Below, piece by piece: positions 28,001 to 36,865 of a stretch of 64,000 bases of DNA. A model generated the notes under the pieces. That model saw only the letters and a program-made list of their open reading frames with translations, made no database searches and was not told the DNA's origin. The stretch covers positions 627,782 through 691,781 of the forward strand of contig JAKVCV010000001.1 of NCBI GenBank assembly GCA_022448945.1. The letters run 5' to 3'. Position numbers and translations under genes: made by a program. How positions within the stretch are numbered: position 1 is the stretch's first letter; every line of letters begins with the position of its first letter. The DNA is from Saprospiraceae bacterium. GTDB taxonomy: Bacteria; Bacteroidota; Bacteroidia; Chitinophagales; Saprospiraceae.

Positions 28001-28999
28001 AATAGTATTTTTATAAAATTTATAAGCTAGGTTTTCTCCCTTTTTCGGTGTTTCCTTGAACTTAAAAAGCTTCTTTTCTTTTGATACAGAAACAAATACC
28101 AATGCATCCTCATACTGCATATTTTTTATACGATTTTGATGTGTTCTGGAAGTTGTCAAATTAGCTTTTAGTAATCCATTTTTAATGGAGATAAATTGTA
28201 ATTTACAATCAAAAAAATCTTTGGTATTTTGGTCTCTATTTTCTATAAAGTCAATAATATCTATAAAAACTGAGGCTTCACCTTCAATTGTTGGGGATAT
28301 GATATTAGCACAATATTCCGGTGCAGGTAATTTTTTTTCTTCATTCTTCTCGATGACTTTGTTAGATAATTTATTTAGCGAGGGGTTTATTTCTTTTTTG
28401 TTTATTAATTGTTTATCCAGGGTTTCGTAAAAGCAATTAAAGGCATTTTTTAGGGTGTCAGATGGATTATCTATGTATTTGCCGAAACCTAGTTGTTTTA
28501 ATTTATATGGGTAAATGATCATTTTAGATCTGTTAAAAAGCCGTATTTCAGTGATTCTGTTTTTAGTAAATAGTCTTACATTGTTTATATCTATTTGAGC
28601 TAATGCCATATAAAATTTTTGATTGCTTTTTAACGCTTTTTTTCTTTTTGCATCAATTATGTCAAATGAATGTTTGTAGCCCTCAGATAGGAATATCAAT
28701 TTATCGCCTTTGTCAAGTAATTTTGAAGTGTGTATACCTATGACAATTCCATGTTTCTTAATATGCATTAACTGGATCCTAGGCCCGAGGTTAATTTGTT
28801 TAGTAACGAGTTCATGAATATTGAATGCTTTATTATTAATTACAAAAAGATCTTCGCATTGTCCATAAATCATATTACTATTTGCGATTAATATAAATAT
28901 GATAAATTTGAAAAGTGAGGTAGGAAGGTATTTATCTAATAATTCAGAAATTAGATAATGACATGGAATAAAGCTATTTTTTTCATTAATTATAGTCAT
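25070..28999 (-). CDS. CHAT-domain (caspase-like) TPR protein with N-terminal duplicated domain
   Basis: A 1309-residue exported, membrane-anchored protein. A long N-terminal signal region (hydrophobic core 29-41, ending near IYGQ) is followed by two copies of an unknown domain; they share a strand reading I-x-EIR...YPYxLK at 149-168 and 348-367, then a CF pair. TPR-like helical repeats run from about 430 to 830, and a coiled coil lies near 860-930. The CHAT protease domain has the dyad His1132 (HIATHG) and Cys1177 (SACNSG). A C-terminal membrane helix (about 1285-1303) has a basic tail. CHAT proteases cleave protein partners, often after activation by a sensor. Upstream on the same strand lie a sensor kinase and a caspase gene. 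Confidence 0.9.
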   Translation of the reverse strand: MTIINEKNSFIPCHYLISELLDKYLPTSLFKFIIFILIANSNMIYGQCEDLFVINNKAFNIHELVTKQINLGPRIQLMHIKKHGIVIGIHTSKLLDKGDKLIFLSEGYKHSFDIIDAKRKKALKSNQKFYMALAQIDINNVRLFTKNRITEIRLFNRSKMIIYPYKLKQLGFGKYIDNPSDTLKNAFNCFYETLDKQLINKKEINPSLNKLSNKVIEKNEEKKLPAPEYCANIISPTIEGEASVFIDIIDFIENRDQNTKDFFDCKLQFISIKNGLLKANLTTSRTHQNRIKNMQYEDALVFVSVSKEKKLFKFKETPKKGENLAYKFYKNTILLNTEDLKWLAENDIQEIRIADMKKKIMYPYSLKEKNTERLRTTAQCFSLALNASLLADKEKVVLQKDSITNNYIPPVLEIEHHFHHSHRIWDINDLHLSTEEASKRYENILAKELSMFKDSILRNIILKTEIGIAFYEQKYYDRAIAFFHETLKSIEDNNTGIDMKPQIETMLATMYLKQKKYKTALKYNLNALSVWRNGVAFPDDWDYAFQAYLNHGKILKKLDDSDKNIVWYEKSVASGKQDWEKEVKKHHPDGLLKHKIPEKSINMNLVFLSFKNAEVLIHKIDNHDQINKKIEILMEIGKLFFDAKDINNSKKYYASAQKLISKYYHEHHPKYASLKHMLSQIALQEKSFEKAISYVDQIIQNIEIDESLVDNIDKVAAPINILKAITTKGIITYEKNKNAHTKGALDKVLENYEIASKILIEMRKTHLNEGSDYQLEHATDKLSQHAVVVCNELYQLTNDNSYLEKSYNFAELSKSGTPYEIYQDLKSAKGIPKEEIDKENNLKTQLSNLKDQLFYELQQGNSKDLQKINELKKAIAVVNTEHKNLIEAFKTKYPKYHALKYNNETTSLSDLQKSLHHNEVFLEYTATDSFIYVLAISKKDIKSQYTNLKSSLSSTVKTLQYALKENNALLYYKFGYKFYNSVIGELANFIQNKKLIIAPDAELYYIPFGVLPTKKKLNPKNDNNIYTNSHFLIHDHPICYNHSAHDFVKSKSITHTLANHQIATWAPHFETMGTIIKEKGYGDAISPLPGAEKEAYLIADLFDNQAHIANDASEVKFKQKSNQYSILHIATHGLVNNVSPLSSGLVLSNEGNEDGILNAGELYEMNLNAELAVLSACNSGMGKLVKAKGIIGVASGFTYAGVPNIVTSKWSVSDWSTLLIMKYFYINLKTGMPKDEALQLSKIKYLNDYHGNENLSAPYFWGAFVLNGNTNPIEALIPLQKKYWFLLITSLFFVAIVFIFLKWSKLKRK

Positions 29000-29110
29000 T
29001 GCTTATAATAATAAGTAATGTAATTGGTTATGAAAAATGGATAATAAAGAAGTAATTAAAAACAAATTTTATTTTTGCCAAATAGGTTTATTTATAAGTC
29101 TGAGTATCTG

Positions 29111-32100
29111 TTATACTAATGGCCATTCAACAAAGAACTGACTGCCTTTACCTTCTTCAGAATCAAAATAAATTTGTCCTTTTGCCATTTCCATAATAGT
29201 TTTGGACATAGCTAGGCCAATACCTGTCCCAGAACTTTTTGTAGTAAAATTAGGAACAAAGATATCATCTTTTTGTGCTTTAGGAATACCACAACCATTA
29301 TCAGTAACTTTAACGATTGCAGTATTATTTAAATCATATAATTTTATTGTTATTATTCCAGGCTGATCTTCAGGAATCGATTGTATAGCATTTTTCAATA
29401 AATTGTTAAGCACACGCATGATCTGGTTTTTGTCGGCAAAAATAGTACATTGTTTACCTGTCATTTCTAATGTAAGCTGAATATGCTCCTCTTCTTTGAA
29501 CAAGTTATAGGCATTATTTACTAATTCATTTAAGTTTTGTTTTTTATTATTGGCAATAGGCATTTTTGCAAAAGTAGAAAATTCAGAGGCAATGTGCGCC
29601 AAACTATCAATTTGTTCTATTAATGTTTGGGCTACTCTCTTAACCATATCCTGAGCCTTTTCGGGGTTAGTATTAATTATTTTATCTAATAACTGAATGT
29701 TCAGTTTCATTGGTGTCAGGGGGTTTTTAATTTCATGTGCAACTTGTTTCGCCATTTCCCGCCATGCGCTTTCTCTCTGAGATCTAGCCAGCTTCTTAGT
29801 GTTTTCTTCAAGTTCTTTGATCATTAGGTTATAGCGTTCTACAAGATCACCTATTTCATCATTTTTATCCCATACAATAGGGTCATTCTTTTTTCCTAAT
29901 TCAATTTTATCTAACTTTTCACCAATTACAGACAATGGGTTAGTTACCGAGTTGGCAATAAAGAATGCAGCTCCTCCTGCTATTAGTAAAAAGATTACAT
30001 ATACATTTAATAATGCTCCAAGAAATACAGCAACATCCTGAGAGCCTATATTTTTGCTACCTGCTAAGTCATAGGGTAGATTAAGATATGCAATGGTAAT
30101 TTCATTTTTATCTTTTAGTGGTACATAAGCTGATAGGTATTCAAAATTATTTATTATTTCTTTTTGAGGAACGAGGTTGTGTTGTTCATGGCGCATTCGT
30201 TGAAATGCTCTGGGTTCCATCTTCCTACTTAAAAGATGTCTTTCAAAAATCACTTCTTCTGATGAACTAACTAAATTTCCACCCAAGTCATATATATTTA
30301 CATCTATCTTGTGTATATCTGCTAGACTTTTTGCTTCAGGAAGTTTAGTAATAGAGTCTTTACTTTGGTGTATTTGCCAAATTGCAGTTCTAGCGGTACT
30401 GTTTATTTTTCTTAGTAAACGGGCACGGTGATATTCTTCGGATTCAATACTATAATATAAAATAGTGATGATAGCTACAGCAACAAAAGAAGCTAATGTG
30501 ACTAAAATTATCCCTCTTTGTATTTGTTCACGCAGAGAATTCTCAAAATGGTGGTCAATAAAGTTTAGACCAGTAATTTTGCGGAATGTAAAGTTTATAA
30601 ATTGCCCACCGAGTAATAGAAAAACTCCAAAACAAAAAATATAAGCAAAAATAGATAAGAACCTGAAAATATTTGATTTTGGAATTTTTATTATTGAAAT
30701 ATTATTTCCATTATTTAGGTTTCTATATATCAGATAGTTGTTTTTAGCAGTATTGTTGGTAGTTAACATCCTATATTCTCCAGGTTCTGGTAGTGGTAAA
30801 TCATAATTTAATTTAGCTTTAAAAATTGAACTATTGGAAGAAACACGTTGACCATATTTATAAAGTGCATAATTGAATTGCCCATAAATTTTGTCCAGCC
30901 TTTTTTTGTTCTGACTTAATAATTCTACGTATATATTAGATTTTTTAAAGCTTTTCTTTGGCTTAAATTCGATTATAATAATTCCTAGAGGTGTATTTTC
31001 TTTACTAATTGGAAGTTTTGCGAAATAAGAATAATTTCCATCTGGATGTGAGTAGAAGTGTAGATGTTTTGAATTTGTTTTTAGACTATTATTGATATTG
31101 TTGATTAATTTCTTGTAATTTCTTTTTTCACCTCTGAAAGGACGACCATATTCTGTATAAATGTGTACACTATAATCGTATCTACCAAAAAAATAGTTGT
31201 CTAAATATCTGTATGTAATTAAATCTATTGCCTGTTTTCTGGGAGATGGAGATAGTGGATTATTGATTGATATATTTAATAACCCATCATTTAAAATATT
31301 GGGGACTATAGATTTAAAAGTATTTTCAGTTTCTATATCTCTTTCAAAAGCAAGAGACTTCGCAAAATCTTTTCGTAACAATAAGCCCTTATCAGTATTA
31401 GCATTTTCTAGCATTATTGTCCCTAATGATGAAAAAAGAACTAACCATAGGCTTAACCAGGCTAATGAATAGGTTTTTCGTTGCGTAAAGAATGTAAGTG
31501 CTAATCCCTGTGCTATACTTCCTGTACAAACTACTATTCTATCAATTGGCAAAACATTTATGTATGAAGCAAAAATAAATCCACAACATAATGTTATAAG
31601 GAACATTATCATGCGTGATTTGTAAGAAAAATGAAAATCTCTATTGAGTACAAAACAACGATAAGTAAAAAAGAAATAGGACACAAATAGTAAACCCATG
31701 CCTATTAAAGCGAGTAAAGAAAAAGAGTCAATATGTGAGAAATTATCGAACTCAAAAGATATAACGGTACTCATTACAATATCTCTCATTGCAATTTGTA
31801 TCCCTATTAAGCCTAATACAACTACAAAGTAGCTAAAAAAACAGAATATTATTTTCTGAACTTTTGTATAACCTAATGTATGCCTTGGTTTTATATTTTT
31901 TGTTACAAAAATAGCAAACCAAAACAGCAGTATCATATCAATCAAAAAATCCCCTAATGAATAAAACCAATGAATATTAATATCAGAGAATCTGATATTA
32001 AAAATATTATTTTGCAATAACAAGAATGGGAAGTCAAAGAAAATCGTAAATAACCTAAAGAATAAAAAGCCTGAAACAAAAACTAAAACTGAGGCAACCA

Positions 32101-32848
32101 TATGCCCGTTTTTAACTATAGTTTTTGCTAAATAGTGAACAGCCAGAAAAATAAAAATACTACTTATGAAATAGAGTAATGAACTGAAGATTATGAACCA
32201 TAAATACGGATAATCATCATTTACTTTTAGATATAGAATTATTTGTCCACTACTATCTTTTATAATAAAATCTGTAGGTTCATAACTAATGCTTACAAAA
32301 TCAGAAAACTCTTTGGGCATCAGTGGAAAGTTATCTTCTAGATAGTTATTTTGAATAGAAAAATGGCGGTATATCGGTATAAGTACTTCTAGGTTATAGA
32401 AATATATTTCTTCATTAATCTTAAATTCATATGGTCTATGTATTTTAAAGAATATTGAACCACTAATCTCGTACTTGTTAGTTGTATTTTGCTTCGTATA
32501 ATGTATGTCTGATTGAAAGGGGAGGACTTTATTATTATTCCAGTATATAATAGAGTCATTATCGTTGTATATAATAAAAGTATATGGCTTATTAATGTAT
32601 TTTTCTATGGTATCAGAATGAACGTAACCTTCTACAGCATTAAGTAAAAATGAACCGTTATTCAATAAATCATCTATTTCTTTTTCGGATTCGTGAAGTT
32701 TTTCTTCTAATTCTTGTGCATATAATGCTACATCAGGAGATTGATGTGCATGCTTTTCTATAATGGCACCTCCTATAAACCCTAAGATGGCAAGGAATAT
32801 ACAAGATGTAATAGAATTAAAAATTAACTGATTAAGTTTGCTTTTCAT
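29111..32848 (-). CDS. NtrY-like membrane sensor histidine kinase (orphan)
   Basis: A 1245-residue kinase. There is one N-terminal helix (12-30), an extracytoplasmic region to about 215, a cluster of about seven membrane helices (215-480), a second extracytoplasmic region and two more helices near 735 and 780. A further sensor segment and helix (about 950) lead to a HAMP domain. The H-box AHEIKNPLTPMK places the phosphorylated residue at His1038. The N-box LLKNAIQ, G1 DNGCGIP and G2 GTGIGLAMS are intact, so it should autophosphorylate. No receiver domain and no response-regulator gene are nearby. The family includes nitrogen-sensing NtrY, but the multi-helix sensor part is Bacteroidota-type and its signal is unknown. 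Confidence 0.92.
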   Translation of the reverse strand: MKSKLNQLIFNSITSCIFLAILGFIGGAIIEKHAHQSPDVALYAQELEEKLHESEKEIDDLLNNGSFLLNAVEGYVHSDTIEKYINKPYTFIIYNDNDSIIYWNNNKVLPFQSDIHYTKQNTTNKYEISGSIFFKIHRPYEFKINEEIYFYNLEVLIPIYRHFSIQNNYLEDNFPLMPKEFSDFVSISYEPTDFIIKDSSGQIILYLKVNDDYPYLWFIIFSSLLYFISSIFIFLAVHYLAKTIVKNGHMVASVLVFVSGFLFFRLFTIFFDFPFLLLQNNIFNIRFSDINIHWFYSLGDFLIDMILLFWFAIFVTKNIKPRHTLGYTKVQKIIFCFFSYFVVVLGLIGIQIAMRDIVMSTVISFEFDNFSHIDSFSLLALIGMGLLFVSYFFFTYRCFVLNRDFHFSYKSRMIMFLITLCCGFIFASYINVLPIDRIVVCTGSIAQGLALTFFTQRKTYSLAWLSLWLVLFSSLGTIMLENANTDKGLLLRKDFAKSLAFERDIETENTFKSIVPNILNDGLLNISINNPLSPSPRKQAIDLITYRYLDNYFFGRYDYSVHIYTEYGRPFRGEKRNYKKLINNINNSLKTNSKHLHFYSHPDGNYSYFAKLPISKENTPLGIIIIEFKPKKSFKKSNIYVELLSQNKKRLDKIYGQFNYALYKYGQRVSSNSSIFKAKLNYDLPLPEPGEYRMLTTNNTAKNNYLIYRNLNNGNNISIIKIPKSNIFRFLSIFAYIFCFGVFLLLGGQFINFTFRKITGLNFIDHHFENSLREQIQRGIILVTLASFVAVAIITILYYSIESEEYHRARLLRKINSTARTAIWQIHQSKDSITKLPEAKSLADIHKIDVNIYDLGGNLVSSSEEVIFERHLLSRKMEPRAFQRMRHEQHNLVPQKEIINNFEYLSAYVPLKDKNEITIAYLNLPYDLAGSKNIGSQDVAVFLGALLNVYVIFLLIAGGAAFFIANSVTNPLSVIGEKLDKIELGKKNDPIVWDKNDEIGDLVERYNLMIKELEENTKKLARSQRESAWREMAKQVAHEIKNPLTPMKLNIQLLDKIINTNPEKAQDMVKRVAQTLIEQIDSLAHIASEFSTFAKMPIANNKKQNLNELVNNAYNLFKEEEHIQLTLEMTGKQCTIFADKNQIMRVLNNLLKNAIQSIPEDQPGIITIKLYDLNNTAIVKVTDNGCGIPKAQKDDIFVPNFTTKSSGTGIGLAMSKTIMEMAKGQIYFDSEEGKGSQFFVEWPLV

Positions 32849-32957
32849 AGTTAAATAGTGGTTATTTGACGGTCAGAATAACCAAATTAATATAAGTGAT
32901 TTTAGATTAAGAACTTTAAAATTATAACATTCTAATAATCGTAAATTAGAATAGGTG

Positions 32958-34190
32958 TTATTTTTTCTTAAAATAGAAGTCATCTTCAACTGATGAACTT
33001 TCCCAAGGGATTTGTTTGCCTTCAGAAAATCTTCTTACATTTTTGCGCACTTTTTTAAATACTTCCTCTATGCCTTTTCCTGGTTCTTTCATGGCTTTTA
33101 ATAATTCTTGAGTATAAAGACTGTTTTTTCCCTTACCATCTAATGCAACTGAACCTGGTCCTGTTGCAAAAGCAATGTAAGAATTGTATGGTGCCGAACC
33201 AATGGATGCAAGACCGTTGTAACTCATATGTTTTGATTTCTCAAATGCTTCTTTGTATGGATTATCTCTACATGCATCAAGTATAATTATATTCATATCA
33301 TTTTCAGCATATTCAAATTCAGATAAAACACGTCCAAGGTCAACGGATTCGAATTCAATATCTTGTACTTTTTTGATAGTAGCATCTATTGGAACTAAAA
33401 AATTTCTTCCGTCAGCTTGGAGGCCGTGTCCCCCATAAAAGAAAAGCCCAACACCGCCAATTTCTTTTAGTTTTTCACCAAATTCACGAATAGCCTTTTT
33501 CATGGTTTTTTGATCTATATTTATATATACCATTACATTGAATCCTGAATTTTTGAGTTCAATTGCCATAGCTAAAGCATCATTTACAGGATTTCTTAGT
33601 GGAGAATTATTGTAATTACTATTTCCAATAATTAAAGCAGTTCTTGCTTGAGAAGTATCAAAAGATTTAATTGCCTTAAAATACATTCGAATATTTTTCT
33701 CTAATTGTAGATTTTTATCGCTTGAATCTTTTGCTGAATTCGGCAGCAAAACATTAGTTACACGATCACCATATCGTAATTCCTCTTCCTCTATAAATTC
33801 TTTAATAAAAATTCCATCTCTCCAAATACCTTTTTGTTGTATACCATTTGCAAAAAGATAGATACCTTCACCATGACGCATATTGTTATAGTATTCTCCA
33901 ATATATTTATCCCCATTTGTCCAGGTAAATGTCCCGTATCCCTGTCGCCTACCTTCAATAAAAGGGCCCTTATATGTACTTCCTTCTTTGTTGTAGTAGG
34001 CACCACGCCCATGAGGAAGAGAATTCTTAAATTCTCCAATATATTTATCTCCATTATCAAATACAAAACGTCCTTTACCATTTTCGCAGTCACCAATCGT
34101 ACATCCTATTTGCTGAGAAAAAGAGGAACCAATAAATGCAAATACATAAACGCAGTATAATAAAATAATATGAATATTTAATCGATACAT
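32958..34190 (-). CDS. Exported MORN-repeat caspase-family (C14) protease
   Basis: A 410-residue protein with a signal peptide (hydrophobic core 8-22, ending near SFSQ). Four to five MORN-like repeats (about 33-128; DNGDKYIGEFKNSLPHGRG is typical) are followed by a linker and a caspase p20-like domain (about 182-405). The catalytic dyad is His255 in FFYGGHG and Cys307 in ILDACRDN, both intact. Metacaspase-type proteins cleave after Arg or Lys. MORN repeats bind membranes or act as scaffolds. The gene lies 109 bases upstream of the histidine kinase, on the same strand. Export to the periplasm or surface is predicted from the signal peptide. Confidence 0.9.
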   Translation of the reverse strand: MYRLNIHIILLYCVYVFAFIGSSFSQQIGCTIGDCENGKGRFVFDNGDKYIGEFKNSLPHGRGAYYNKEGSTYKGPFIEGRRQGYGTFTWTNGDKYIGEYYNNMRHGEGIYLFANGIQQKGIWRDGIFIKEFIEEEELRYGDRVTNVLLPNSAKDSSDKNLQLEKNIRMYFKAIKSFDTSQARTALIIGNSNYNNSPLRNPVNDALAMAIELKNSGFNVMVYINIDQKTMKKAIREFGEKLKEIGGVGLFFYGGHGLQADGRNFLVPIDATIKKVQDIEFESVDLGRVLSEFEYAENDMNIIILDACRDNPYKEAFEKSKHMSYNGLASIGSAPYNSYIAFATGPGSVALDGKGKNSLYTQELLKAMKEPGKGIEEVFKKVRKNVRRFSEGKQIPWESSSVEDDFYFKKK

Positions 34191-34328
34191 CTATTGTTAT
34201 TTAGAAATGATTAATATAGACTTTATATATAAGTGAAAACTCAATTATCATTCCATAATTTTTTTAGGATCATTCATGAGTGTAGTATGAGAAAAATGAT
34301 GATCTTTCATTGGAAAAATATGCTAATT

Positions 34329-35576
34329 TTATTTACGAAGATCAATGTTTTTATCTACATTAAAACCATCGTGTTGAACATTATTTTCTTCAACAACTTC
34401 TTTAGATTTATTATGATAATTTTTTTTAATTTTTTCTGATGTTGGTTTTGTTTCAGTGTTCAACATATTTATCATACGTATTTCATGATATGATGGCGGT
34501 GCCTCCACAAGAAAATTACTACTTATTTCATCGCATTTTGTTTTTTTATCAATCTTCTTTTTTTTCGCATTTTGTAATAATCTAGCAAACTTTTTAGGAT
34601 GAATTTTTATTTTCCTGTAATCATATAATGCTACGATGAATTCAGCACCTAAAAAAATAAGTTGAGAAGAATATGAAACCCATAAAAGTATAATAATTAT
34701 AGATCCTGCAGCACCATATGCCGAAATTAATGTTGTATTACTAAGATAAATACCCATCGCAACTTGTCCGAACCAAAACAATATAGCAGAAAAAAATGAA
34801 CCAGCCCATATATATGACCATTTAAGCTTTACAGCCGGTAAAATTCTAAATAGCATAGCAAAAAAAAATGCAATTAGGAGTACAGAAAGGCCAAGATTTA
34901 GAAAAACAAGAAAATAATCAGTAATATAGTTAATATAGGGTGTCATGTAATCAGGTAAAACACTATGTACATAATCTTCATTAGCCTCTTTAAAATTACT
35001 AATTTGTAATAATAAACCATTAAATAAAATAGATAGTACCAGTAAAAATCCGATACTTAATACCATAACTAAAGATAGTACTCTATTAATAATGATCTCA
35101 AGAATTTTTACTCTTTTAGGTACACTTTTTACCTCGAAAATTTGATTTAAAGAAGATTGTAAAGCATTAAAAACGCCTGTTGCAACAAAGAAAAGTATTG
35201 AAATGCCTAAAACAGTTGCCCACCAATTTGTATTAGGAGTACCTATATTAATTACTGCATTTTGGATTTGTTGAGCAGCATCAGTACCGACAGAATCAAC
35301 CAGATTTGAATAAACTTCTCCTCGCACAGCTGCTTCCCCAAGAAAAAAACCTACTAACCCAATTATTACTATTAATAAAGCTGGCAATGAAAAAATAGTG
35401 TAGTATGCTAGAGCTGCACCTAAACGAAATACATTATGCCTGTTATAATTTTTAATAGTTATGTTTATTACACTAAACGGGGGATGGATTATAGGATATA
35501 CAAGTCGATGATTGTAAGTGTTTTTTACAATAGGAAGTAATTTTGTAACAGTGAAGTTTATTAACTTCTTAAACAT
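34329..35576 (-). CDS. YihY/virulence factor BrkB family membrane protein
   Basis: A 415-residue protein with six predicted membrane helices between about residue 40 and 320. The family-typical segments FRLGAALAYYTIFSLPALLI and SAYGAAGSIIIILLWVSY are present. The C-terminal 95 residues are a hydrophilic, Lys-rich tail, longer than in most members. Function in the family is unsettled: it was once annotated as ribonuclease BN, which is now regarded as wrong. The start lies 13 bases after the stop of the thiolase gene, so the two are probably co-transcribed. Confidence 0.88.
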   Translation of the reverse strand: MFKKLINFTVTKLLPIVKNTYNHRLVYPIIHPPFSVINITIKNYNRHNVFRLGAALAYYTIFSLPALLIVIIGLVGFFLGEAAVRGEVYSNLVDSVGTDAAQQIQNAVINIGTPNTNWWATVLGISILFFVATGVFNALQSSLNQIFEVKSVPKRVKILEIIINRVLSLVMVLSIGFLLVLSILFNGLLLQISNFKEANEDYVHSVLPDYMTPYINYITDYFLVFLNLGLSVLLIAFFFAMLFRILPAVKLKWSYIWAGSFFSAILFWFGQVAMGIYLSNTTLISAYGAAGSIIIILLWVSYSSQLIFLGAEFIVALYDYRKIKIHPKKFARLLQNAKKKKIDKKTKCDEISSNFLVEAPPSYHEIRMINMLNTETKPTSEKIKKNYHNKSKEVVEENNVQHDGFNVDKNIDLRK

Positions 35577-35589
35577 AGTGTTTATTTAT

Positions 35590-36768
35590 TTAAACTTTTT
35601 CTAATATCAAAGCAGACCCCGTACCTAAACCAGCACAGCTTGTAATCATTCCTTTCTTGATGGATGCATTTCTACTCATTGTTCTTACAAGAGAAACAAC
35701 CATTCTTGCTGAATTTACAGATATAGGATTTCCTATTGTTAAAGCACCACCATTAGGATTAACTTTTTTCGGATCTAAATTTAATTCTCTTGTACAAACA
35801 ATTGCCTGAACAGCAAAGGATTCACTCATCTCTATCCAATCTAATTCATTCGGTTTTAGACCTGCTTTATCTAAGGCTTTCTTGCCAGCAGTTACTGCAG
35901 ATAAGCTCATATTATTTGGATGGCATGCACCTGTAGCCCAAGCATGAATTTTTGCCAGTGGTTTTATTTGATTTTTTAATAAATATTGTTCCGAGGCAAG
36001 AGCTAAAATGGCTGCACCATCACCTATTCTCGCTGCATTTCCCGAACTTATACAATTACCACTCTTTACTAATTTAGGTAATTTTTGTAATAAATTCATT
36101 GGTAATATACGATGTTGTTCATCCTTTTTTAGAAGTTGACCTCTATTATTTTCTATAGGAATTATTTCTTCAGACCAGATTTTACGTTCAAGTGCTTTTT
36201 GATATTTTATTCGACTTTGGTAAGCATAATCATCTTGGAGTTGCCTGTTTACTTGATATTGATTGGCCAATAATTCTGCAGTTTCAGGCATAGAAAGTGG
36301 AGCAAAAACTGAATTTATTTTTGGATTGACAAATCGCCATCCAATAAGGCTGTCTTCTGTGCTTTTATCAATTTTACTTGTAATTAAAGGACTTCTACTC
36401 ATACTCTCTACTCCACCTGCCAAATACAGATCTCCTTCGCCTAAAGCTAATCTTCTTATTGCACCTAAAATAGCGTCGATTCCTGATGTACAAAGACTAT
36501 TATAGGTAATCGCATTAGTATTATAGGGTAAACCAGCCAAGATTGATGACATTCTTGCTACATTTCGATTGTCTTCTCCAGCTTGATTGGAACAGCCTAA
36601 TAGCACGGCATCTATAGATGATTTTATTAATTTGTTATTTTTAGTTATCTCTTGAATAAGCAGTGCCGCAAGGTCATCAGGACGTATATGTGATAGCCCA
36701 CCATATAATTTGCCTATAGGTGTTCTTAAAGCATCTATTATGTATATTGATCGATTTTTGTTGTTCAT
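35590..36768 (-). CDS. Thiolase-family protein with altered catalytic residues
   Basis: A 392-residue thiolase (acetyl-CoA acetyltransferase/PcaF type). I use the ATG at 36768; a TTG three codons upstream would add MLQ. RTPIG, the nucleophile Cys93 (NSLCTSG), the GGVESMS segment and the C-terminal Cys378 (SCAGLGTGSAL) are present. Two active-site blocks differ from the family: the NEAFA Asn aligns with Ser315 in SESFA, and the catalytic His of GHP aligns with Asn347 in GNPIS. The latter His normally activates the nucleophile and shapes the oxyanion hole. Either activity is changed or the enzyme acts in another way. It precedes the YihY-family gene by 13 bases. Confidence 0.85.
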   Translation of the reverse strand: MNNKNRSIYIIDALRTPIGKLYGGLSHIRPDDLAALLIQEITKNNKLIKSSIDAVLLGCSNQAGEDNRNVARMSSILAGLPYNTNAITYNSLCTSGIDAILGAIRRLALGEGDLYLAGGVESMSRSPLITSKIDKSTEDSLIGWRFVNPKINSVFAPLSMPETAELLANQYQVNRQLQDDYAYQSRIKYQKALERKIWSEEIIPIENNRGQLLKKDEQHRILPMNLLQKLPKLVKSGNCISSGNAARIGDGAAILALASEQYLLKNQIKPLAKIHAWATGACHPNNMSLSAVTAGKKALDKAGLKPNELDWIEMSESFAVQAIVCTRELNLDPKKVNPNGGALTIGNPISVNSARMVVSLVRTMSRNASIKKGMITSCAGLGTGSALILEKV

Positions 36769-36790
36769 TTGAAGCAAAATATTATTTTTG
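36761..36790 (+). promoter_or_regulatory. Candidate promoter for the DUF4293 gene
   Basis: TTG (36761-36763), a 19-base spacer and TATTTTTG (36783-36790) match the Bacteroidota consensus TTG-N17-20-TAnnTTTG well. Transcription would start near 36797, about 70 bases before the ATG. It overlaps the start of the divergent thiolase gene. Confidence 0.5.
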
Positions 36791-36865
36791 CAGTAATATT
36801 TCTATTCTTTACTGATTTTCAAGAAATTTAATTGATTATTTCTGTTTTATAAATTTTAAAAAATT

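Noticed and set aside
34233-34439. 68-residue plus-strand ORF near the end of the YihY gene
   Set aside because: It overlaps the Lys-rich C-terminal coding region of the YihY gene on the opposite strand and shows only AT-driven Phe/Ile/Asn composition.
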